From contig JAKSDA010000564.1 in assembly GCA_022360315.1 (NCBI GenBank), forward strand, positions 1-64,000: 64,000 nucleotides of DNA. The letters are read 5' to 3'. Both the position numbers and the translations under genes were made by a program. The notes under the pieces are model-generated. The model saw only the letters and a program-made list of their open reading frames with translations, searched no databases and was not told where the DNA came from. How positions within the stretch are numbered: position 1 is the first letter of the stretch; each line of letters starts with the position of its first letter. This DNA comes from Pseudomonadota bacterium (GTDB lineage Bacteria > Myxococcota_A > Polyangia > Haliangiales > Haliangiaceae). Below are positions 58,217 through 64,000 of this stretch, piece by piece.

Positions 58217-59236
58217 TCAGTCCACAAATGGTGCCCTGGCCGGGCGAGGATGGCGCGGGATCCGCTTGCCGGCAGTGTAGTCGTTAATTGGGTCACAGGG
58301 GGTGTAATTGCGCCCTAACTCGTAACGCTCGTCTTCTGTCAGCTCGGTTTCCAGGGCAGCGAACGCGCTGTCGAGCTGGTCGGGGCTATCGGCCCCGACC
58401 AGCATGGACGAGATTTCAGGTTTGTTTAGCACCCATGCCTGAGCGATCTGAGCCGGGCTGCAGCCGCGCCTTCGAGCTACCCTGGCGACCGACTCGGCAA
58501 TGTGAAAGGCAATCTGATCGTCGTACATCTCTTCTATGAAGAAATCGCTGCGGCTGCGAGTCGATTGCGGATCGCTGGCCAAAATGCCCCGAGCCAGCGG
58601 GCTAAAGACCGACACGCCGATGCCCTGATCGAGGCAAAAGGGGATCATTTCGCGCTCTTCTTCCCGATAGGCACAGTTTAACTGAAGCTGCATGTTGATC
58701 GGCCGCGCCCAGCCGTGTCGGTCACATACCTGGACGATCTTGGCCAGTTGCCACGTGTACATGGTAGAGACTCCGACATAACGCGCCTTGCCAGACCGAA
58801 CAATATCATTTAATGCTCCCATCGTCTCTTCGACCGGAGTCTCAGTGTCAAAAAAATGCAACATATAGATATCTACATAATCCATACCCGTACGCTTCAG
58901 TGACGCGTCGATAGCATCCATGAGATGCTTGCGGGAATGCCCCCGAGCATTGATATCATCGCTCATCGGGTAGCCCACCTTCGTGGTGATCACCAGTGCG
59001 TCGCGGCGATGGATGCGGCGCAAAACACTGCAGACGACCTCTTCACCGACCCCGGTGGAGTAATAATCTGCCAGGTCGATAAAGTTTATCCCGTTATCCA
59101 GGGCGTGGCGGATGATCGGCTCACTCTCCTTTTCATCGAAAATCCAGGGTCTCCATTCCTTCGAACCCATGTTCATGGTGCCGAGACAGAGGCGGGATAC
59201 TTTTAAGCCGGATTGGCCCAACGTCGTGTATTGCAT
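58217..59236 (-). CDS. Aldo/keto reductase
   Basis: A 339-residue NADPH-dependent oxidoreductase of the AKR superfamily with a TIM-barrel pattern. Catalytic tetrad: Asp54, Tyr59 (NFIDLADYYS), Lys86 (ITTKVG) and His127 (YMLHFFD). Other features are LGLGTMN-like opening (CLGTMNMG), VGVSTMYTWQLAKIVQ and VFSPLARGIL. It resembles the YajO/tas subgroup. It would reduce aldehydes or ketones. It is the middle gene of the operon with fae 61 bp upstream and the gabD-like gene 35 bp downstream. Confidence 0.87.
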   Translation of the reverse strand: MQYTTLGQSGLKVSRLCLGTMNMGSKEWRPWIFDEKESEPIIRHALDNGINFIDLADYYSTGVGEEVVCSVLRRIHRRDALVITTKVGYPMSDDINARGHSRKHLMDAIDASLKRTGMDYVDIYMLHFFDTETPVEETMGALNDIVRSGKARYVGVSTMYTWQLAKIVQVCDRHGWARPINMQLQLNCAYREEEREMIPFCLDQGIGVSVFSPLARGILASDPQSTRSRSDFFIEEMYDDQIAFHIAESVARVARRRGCSPAQIAQAWVLNKPEISSMLVGADSPDQLDSAFAALETELTEDERYELGRNYTPCDPINDYTAGKRIPRHPRPARAPFVD

Positions 59237-59297
59237 TGCTATCGGCCTACATTTGTCCAGTATGTGCCAGCTCTACAGGCTGTCGAAATCGCTGATG

Positions 59298-59810
59298 TCA
59301 TCCTTTTACTGTGTAGAATGGGTTGCTGATCCCAGCCACAGCGGCTTCCAGATCCGACCTGGTGGGCGCTCCTTGTAGCGCCGCCTTGATCGCCTGGGCG
59401 CAAGCCCGGTAGTTGTTTTCGAACACCATATCCAGGTCATCACAATCGGGATTTACCCAATTGGCCGTGATGATACACCACTGATCAGCCGCTTCGTCCG
59501 GCAGCGTGCCGTTCAGCATGGCCTCGGCAACCGCCTTGGCGATTCCCGCCTGGCACGCACCCCAGGTGGCCTTGCCATGCAATTCGCCGTTGATCTCGGC
59601 CTTATTCGTGAACAGGGTCACCGGCTTGACCGGGACATTGGGCTGCGCGATCACCATGAATGGACAGTGCCCCCGGCTGGGAGAGCTGATGCTGTTGGCC
59701 CAGGCCTGACCCACCGGTCCGTCTTTGGGGCCAATGAGAATATTGATATGGGCCGCGTTGACGCCAGGCCCTTCAAATCCTTCACCGATATACATGTTCA
59801 TGACTTGCAT
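59298..59810 (-). CDS. fae: Formaldehyde-activating enzyme (Fae) homologue
   Basis: A 170-residue protein. The Fae family signature is clear: YIGEGFEGPGVNAAHINILI with His21 at the catalytic His position (His22 in the methylotroph enzyme, from memory), GPKDGPVGQAWANSI, VPVKPVTLF, and a late FENNYRACAQAIKAAL. Fae condenses formaldehyde with tetrahydromethanopterin. Start ATG has a GAGG site 9 bp before it. It heads an operon with an aldo/keto reductase and a semialdehyde dehydrogenase. No methanopterin pathway genes are seen, so it may act on formaldehyde with another cofactor or as a scavenger; Fae homologues without the pathway are known. Confidence 0.82.
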   Translation of the reverse strand: MQVMNMYIGEGFEGPGVNAAHINILIGPKDGPVGQAWANSISSPSRGHCPFMVIAQPNVPVKPVTLFTNKAEINGELHGKATWGACQAGIAKAVAEAMLNGTLPDEAADQWCIITANWVNPDCDDLDMVFENNYRACAQAIKAALQGAPTRSDLEAAVAGISNPFYTVKG

Positions 59811-59957
59811 TGATATATTCCTCGAAGTTGTGTCGTTGTATTGGTTGTCTTCTGCGCGGTATCGGCAAGAGAGTCTTCCATCGTCACCACTGCATGGCCG
59901 CCGAGGCGATGGTTTCGTGGCCGACCCGGGTCGGCCACGGCAGTCGCCACAATTCGT
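59811..59957. promoter_or_regulatory. Leader region of the fae operon
   Basis: The 147 bp before fae (minus-strand reading) hold a GAGGAATATA segment next to the start. No palindrome or standard promoter pair is convincing. The symporter remnant lies upstream on the same strand. Confidence 0.3.
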
Positions 59958-60386
59958 TCACTGTGCAAACGCCCGGGCAGTGGCCTGTGGATCGGGTGGC
60001 GAGCTCAGCATGCTGACCGCCACGGCGGTTGCCAGAGTGGCCAGGAACGCCCACAATACCGGCAGAAGGCCGCCGGCCACTGGGGTATCTGGCCACCGGT
60101 AACTCCGCTGAGAGTGACTGCCGCACCTTTCACCGCGGTCACCATATACGGCAAGGTATAAGCCGTAAAGACGACAAAGAGCAAGATTCCAACCGCAGTA
60201 GAATCAAAGCGCCTGGAATAGAGCTCGGCTGGCGTGACTGCGTCGAGCCGCACAGCCATGCGCCGGGCCGGGGCGCCGATGAGCCAGAATGTCAGCGGAA
60301 CTCCCAACGCGACCATGGGCGCATTGACACCCAGGGTGCCGATGCCATCGAGATACGCCTTTCCGGGAATGCCGACCAGCCCACGC
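59958..60386 (-). pseudogene. Decayed sodium/solute symporter (SSS family)
   Basis: Two parts of one transporter are visible. The N-terminal side is FPGKAYLDGIGTLGVNA-like (here GIPGKAYLDGIGTLGVNAP), VALGVPLTFWLIGAPARRMA and RRFDSTAVGILLFVVFTAYT, then GGQIPQWPAAF near 60030-60080. The C terminus follows directly in another frame as WAFLATLATAVAVSMLSS with PDPQATARAFAQ and a stop at 59958-59960. The roughly 350 residues that should lie between are absent, and a stop sits just before the first segment, so an internal deletion plus frameshift destroyed the gene. It lies just upstream of fae in the same direction. Confidence 0.75.
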
Positions 60387-60755
60387 GATCAGCTCGTCGC
60401 GGCATCAATCGAGTCGATGTCGGCAGCGCCCCGCTCAAGAACTACATGTGTCCCTTCGCCACCAGCTGGCAAACGTGAGAAGAAGTCGAGTGGCCATCAC
60501 GAATCCCCAAGGCCTGGCAATGCGACCGACAGAAGTATCACGCGTGACCGAGCAATAATGTCGATAAAGCCCTCGTTTTGCGTTCACCAGCCGCGCTCGT
60601 TCGACGGTCGGCCATGCGAGGCACCCGCGGTGGCCGTCTCGGCGCGAGACGATTACAAATAACGTTATCGCGTCTGGCTGGAAAAGCATTTATCAGTGTT
60701 GACTCAACAAAACCCTCGGGATGACCGATCTGGACCGTAGTGGAGCAGTACCAAC
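60387..60755. other. Non-coding stretch before the kinase gene
   Basis: About 370 bp with no supported gene; frames on both strands are short and lack family motifs. The last 40 bp hold GGAG at 60742-60745, the only ribosome-site candidate for the kinase GTG. A minus-strand frame ends in DSIDAATS before a stop near 60403, a possible leftover of a transporter-like C terminus. Confidence 0.35.
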
Positions 60756-63700
60756 GTGGAGCAAGACGAACTGCACAGAGGTAGATCGAAAACGTCTGAC
60801 GCGCCCAAACAGGCCGATGTATTTCCAGTGATCCCGGGCTATGCGATGAAACAGGTGATCGGCCAGGGCGGTTTTGGCCTGGTCTACGCCGGCACGACCG
60901 AGGGCACCGGTCGGCAGGTCGCAGTCAAAGTGGCGCGAACCGACGTTGCCCTGGCGAAAACGCAGCTTCACCGCGAGATCGCGGCGCTCGAGCGGATCGG
61001 CCCGCCCGCTGTGCCCGCAGTATGGACCAGCGGCTCGCTGGATAGCGGTACTGCCTATGTGGTGATGGAGTACGTGGCCTGGCCGACTCTTGACCATTTG
61101 ATCGAGGGCCATCGCAACGGGATGACAATCGACCATTTCGGCCGGATAGCACTGGCGATCCTCGACGCGGTCGCGGCCGTGCACCGAGCCGGAATGTGTC
61201 ACGCCGACCTCAAGCCGCCAAATATCTTTATCCAGGGCGAGCCACCCGCAGCCAAGCTGATCGACTTCGGGCTCACGCGAATGGACCGGGTATCGCCCCG
61301 AGCCGGTGCGACCCTGATCCAACATGTGGCCGGGACAGCCGAGTACATGTCACCGGAGCAATGCGAACGCATGGCCGGCATTGACCTTCGCTCGGACGTC
61401 TACTCACTGGGAGTGGTGTTCTACGAGATGGTCACCGGCCGAACGCCATTTGCCGGCACGCCGGCCGAACTCCATCAGGCCCACCGCAATCACCGCCCAC
61501 GCCGGCCATCGCAGCTCGGCTCGACGCCCGAAGCGATCGAGGAGGTGATCATGCGGTGTCTGGCCAAAGAAAGCGGGCAGCGATTCAGCGACGCAATGGA
61601 ACTGCGCGCCGAACTGGGCGCTGCTCTGGTCCGGGCGAGGCGTGCTCGAGGGCCCGCCACGGCGGCCGGAGGTCCGAGCACGGAACGCGAAGCCGAATTC
61701 ATACCGGGCGGAGCGGCCGACCGGCCGGCTATTCGATCGGTTGCCGGACCGGCATCATCCACCTCGATGGTCCGGGATCGCCGGCTCATGGTCCACCTCT
61801 TCTTCGACGCAGAGGCCGAGATCGGCGCAATTCAATCGGTGCTCAACGAGCTGGGCGGCCATCTCGCCCACGTCTCGGGGACTCGGGGCTGCGCCGTATT
61901 CGACCCCGACAGCGGCAAGGAGCCGATATCGCGCCCGCTGCGCGCGGCCCAGGCGCTGACCTCAAACCATATCTGTAGCCACGTCGTCCTGGATATTGGC
62001 CAGGTCACGGTGCGACGGCGAAAAAACGGTCAGCTTCGTTATCGCAGTCCGCTCTTCTCGCGCCGCGACCATTATCCCCACAAGAGCGATCCAGCCGGAA
62101 TTCTGATCGCCAACCAGGTCGCCGATACAGCGCCCGATGTAGACGTCGAGCCCGTGCCCATTCGCGACGGGTTGCTGCTCTGTCGCCATGGCAGCGCTCC
62201 GTGGACCCACTCAAGCGATGTGCGCACATCGACCAGCAAGCTGGTCGGACGTCGCCGTGCAGTCGACGCCCTCGTGCGCGATGCTCGCGCAGCCATCGGC
62301 GATCGCGTGCCATCCCTGGCAACCGTCATCGCCGATGCGGGCCACGGCAAATCCCATCTCTGTGCGACACTGCACAGCCAGCTGGCCACCGCCCTGCCCG
62401 GGGTCGAGCTGCTCGATCTCCGCGCCCCCGAGCCGATTGGCGGCGATGCCAGTGGAGCGCTGCGCGCGCTCCTCTTGCGGGTGGCCAGTGTGCGTGGCCA
62501 CGACGACGCCGATGCGCTGCGCGCCCAGCTCTCCGCCCGACTCGGCGACAAGCTCGCCGCCGAGTCGTGGCCGGCCGTGGCATGGGTGCTCGGTGCGATC
62601 TCGCGCGACGACCCCGAGTTCAGGCGATTGGCCGCGGTCCCGCGCGCCCTGCACGACAGCCTGGTCCGCGCTGTGGGCGGCATACTGGTCAGCCTGGCCG
62701 CCGCACATCCGACTTGTCTTGTCATCGACGATGCGCAGTTTGCCGACGAGGCAACCCTCGATGCCCTCGAATACGCAACGCGGAGCCCGGGCGACCTGCC
62801 GCTGTGGATCTGCGTGCTGGCCCGACCGAACTTCGAAACCATGCGTCCAGAGTGGGGCCAGCAATGCTCGCGGGCCTACCGATTGCGTCTGCCACCGCTC
62901 GACAAAGACGATGCGGCCAACCTGTGCCGGCAACTTTTGTACCCAGCCGAAAATGTGCCCAATGCAGCCATCGACCGTCTGGTCGCCCGAACCCGCGGCA
63001 TTCCCATGCTCCTGGTCGAGCTGATCCGCGGCCTCAAACGCGAAGGCCTGGTCCGCAAACACGACAAGGGCGATATGTGGTTTGTCGCCACCGACAAACT
63101 CGATATCGTGCCCGATATGCCTCTGGTCGAGTGGTTGGCCGAGCGCGAGCTGCGCACGCTGCCCGATGACCTGGCCAATCACACCCGTCTACTCGCCCTG
63201 CTCAGGGCCGATTTCGACACCGACGAGGTCGAGGGCATCCTGCGCGAGATCGACCGCGAAGGCCTGGCCGAGTCGTTTCCGCTGGCCAAAGAGGCGTTCA
63301 TCGGCCAGCTGGTCGCCAGTCGCCTGCTCATCCACCGCAGCGAGGGCCGGGTCGGCTTCCGCCACGCCCTCTTGCGCGACAACATCGCCGCTTCGGTGCC
63401 CCGGGACCTGGCCAAACGGATCCACCGCGCCGCGTACAACTTCTATCACAGCACCGATGCAGTGACCGAAGAGGTGCGGCTGGCCCGGCTGGCGTTTCAC
63501 GCCGCCGAATCGGGGCGCGGCGAGGACGCCTGCACTGCCTACCTCGCACTCGCCCAGCGAGCGGCGCACGGACACGCCTACTTGCGCGCCGAACAGCTGT
63601 TCAGTCGCCTGCTCGATCTGGTCGCCGACACCGACCTGAGCCGTCGCTTTGCCGCGACCAAGGGCCGCGGCGCCATGCGCTATCGCATCGGGCGCTACCA

Positions 63701-64000
63701 GGACAGTCTGGCCGACCTCGAGGTGGCCCGGGAGCTGGCCCGAACCCTCGGTGGAGACGCCGAAATTCACGTGCTCCTGGATGAAGCCACGGTTCTCGAT
63801 TGGACCAACGAATACCGCAAGTCCGAAAGGCTGGTCTATGAGGCTCGTAGACTGGCTCAGAAGGTCACTTCAGAGCTGGTCGAAGCACGCCTGCTGATGG
63901 GCACCGGTCGCTCGCACTTTCGCTTCTGCCGCCTCGACGAGGCGCGGGCAAGCCTCGAAGCTGCAGCAGACCTGGCCGAGAGACTGGGCGATGATGGCTA
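60756..64000 (+). CDS. Ser/Thr protein kinase fused to STAND-type ATPase and TPRs (partial)
   Basis: At least 1,081 residues, open at the window end. GTG 60756 is the first start after a TAG at 60738. The Hanks kinase spans about 28-290: GQGGFGLVYAG, Lys58 (AVKVA), Glu74, HADLKPPN (HRD is HAD at 149-151), DFG at 170-172 and AGTAEYMSPEQ. A linker (300-350) contains the 51-bp repeat. Residues 350-440 look like a degenerate cyclase-type domain (ELGGHLAHVSGTRGCAVFDP). The ATPase follows with ADAGHGKSHL (about 527) and CLVIDDAQFAD (about 652), then a helical region and TPRs (QDSLADLEVARELARTLG). There is no membrane segment in the visible part. Such kinases are typical of myxobacterial signalling. 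Confidence 0.88.
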   Translation, partial: MEQDELHRGRSKTSDAPKQADVFPVIPGYAMKQVIGQGGFGLVYAGTTEGTGRQVAVKVARTDVALAKTQLHREIAALERIGPPAVPAVWTSGSLDSGTAYVVMEYVAWPTLDHLIEGHRNGMTIDHFGRIALAILDAVAAVHRAGMCHADLKPPNIFIQGEPPAAKLIDFGLTRMDRVSPRAGATLIQHVAGTAEYMSPEQCERMAGIDLRSDVYSLGVVFYEMVTGRTPFAGTPAELHQAHRNHRPRRPSQLGSTPEAIEEVIMRCLAKESGQRFSDAMELRAELGAALVRARRARGPATAAGGPSTEREAEFIPGGAADRPAIRSVAGPASSTSMVRDRRLMVHLFFDAEAEIGAIQSVLNELGGHLAHVSGTRGCAVFDPDSGKEPISRPLRAAQALTSNHICSHVVLDIGQVTVRRRKNGQLRYRSPLFSRRDHYPHKSDPAGILIANQVADTAPDVDVEPVPIRDGLLLCRHGSAPWTHSSDVRTSTSKLVGRRRAVDALVRDARAAIGDRVPSLATVIADAGHGKSHLCATLHSQLATALPGVELLDLRAPEPIGGDASGALRALLLRVASVRGHDDADALRAQLSARLGDKLAAESWPAVAWVLGAISRDDPEFRRLAAVPRALHDSLVRAVGGILVSLAAAHPTCLVIDDAQFADEATLDALEYATRSPGDLPLWICVLARPNFETMRPEWGQQCSRAYRLRLPPLDKDDAANLCRQLLYPAENVPNAAIDRLVARTRGIPMLLVELIRGLKREGLVRKHDKGDMWFVATDKLDIVPDMPLVEWLAERELRTLPDDLANHTRLLALLRADFDTDEVEGILREIDREGLAESFPLAKEAFIGQLVASRLLIHRSEGRVGFRHALLRDNIAASVPRDLAKRIHRAAYNFYHSTDAVTEEVRLARLAFHAAESGRGEDACTAYLALAQRAAHGHAYLRAEQLFSRLLDLVADTDLSRRFAATKGRGAMRYRIGRYQDSLADLEVARELARTLGGDAEIHVLLDEATVLDWTNEYRKSERLVYEARRLAQKVTSELVEARLLMGTGRSHFRFCRLDEARASLEAAADLAERLGDDG
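61695..61745 (+). repeat. In-frame 51-bp dispersed repeat, copy in the kinase
   Basis: It encodes EFIPGGAADRPAIRSVA from residue 314 of the kinase, in the linker after the catalytic domain. 43 of 51 bases match the MutL copy at 50142-50192. Confidence 0.75.

Overview
The window is high-GC bacterial DNA that looks like a myxobacterium (Myxococcota, probably from the Haliangium/Nannocystineae side). This is an inference from content: a Hanks-type Ser/Thr kinase fused to a STAND-type ATPase and TPRs, a 1,892-residue TPR protein with a proline-rich N terminus, several secreted proteins and lipoproteins of no recognised family, a rhomboid with a long N-terminal extension, an extensin-like peptidase, an exosortase remnant and a compact biosynthetic operon. 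No tRNA, rRNA, CRISPR array or intact insertion sequence was seen.

Layout. 0.2-7.5 kb: a methyltransferase gene, then a minus-strand efflux operon read tolC, tetR, adaptor, RND pump, with a TetR-type palindrome directly before tolC. 7.5-8.7 kb: a sparse region with an orphan acyl carrier protein and copy A of a structured repeat. 8.7-12.6 kb: TetR regulator, HD hydrolase, a small secreted protein, a glycerophosphodiesterase overlapping aspartate kinase. 12.7-19.4 kb: a TPR lipoprotein, a methyltransferase and four envelope proteins. 19.4-27.7 kb: an S41 peptidase lipoprotein behind a duplicated 36-bp leader, then the giant TPR protein. 27.7-30.3 kb: gene fragments (cytochrome-like C terminus, frameshifted exosortase) around a GT39-like membrane protein.

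30.3-41.2 kb is the most unusual part. A minus-strand operon encodes a GNAT-like protein, a flavin-dependent halogenase-like enzyme fused to an Fe(II)/2-oxoglutarate oxygenase, a Glu/Leu/Phe/Val-type dehydrogenase and an O-methyltransferase-like protein. Divergent from it are an adenylate-forming enzyme, an HTTM (gamma-carboxylase-like) membrane protein, and a lipoprotein that matches thiaminase I at its catalytic Cys and Glu, including their spacing. Copy B of the structured repeat follows.

41.2-48.8 kb: a beta-barrel protein, a large sensor histidine kinase, a zinc-ribbon membrane protein, a TPR protein, a PlsC-type acyltransferase and an SDR-like protein. 48.9-55.7 kb: housekeeping run mutL, miaA, accA, rhomboid. 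55.8-60.4 kb: extensin-like protein, then a minus-strand operon fae, aldo/keto reductase, gabD-like dehydrogenase, preceded by a decayed sodium/solute symporter. 60.8 kb to the end: the kinase-ATPase-TPR gene, open at the window edge.

Two repeat signals run across these regions. One is an intergenic chain of hairpins (8387-8521 and 41004-41161) whose first stem differs in sequence but keeps pairing. The other is a 51-bp sequence, 43/51 identical and in the same reading frame, in the disordered linkers of MutL and of the kinase.
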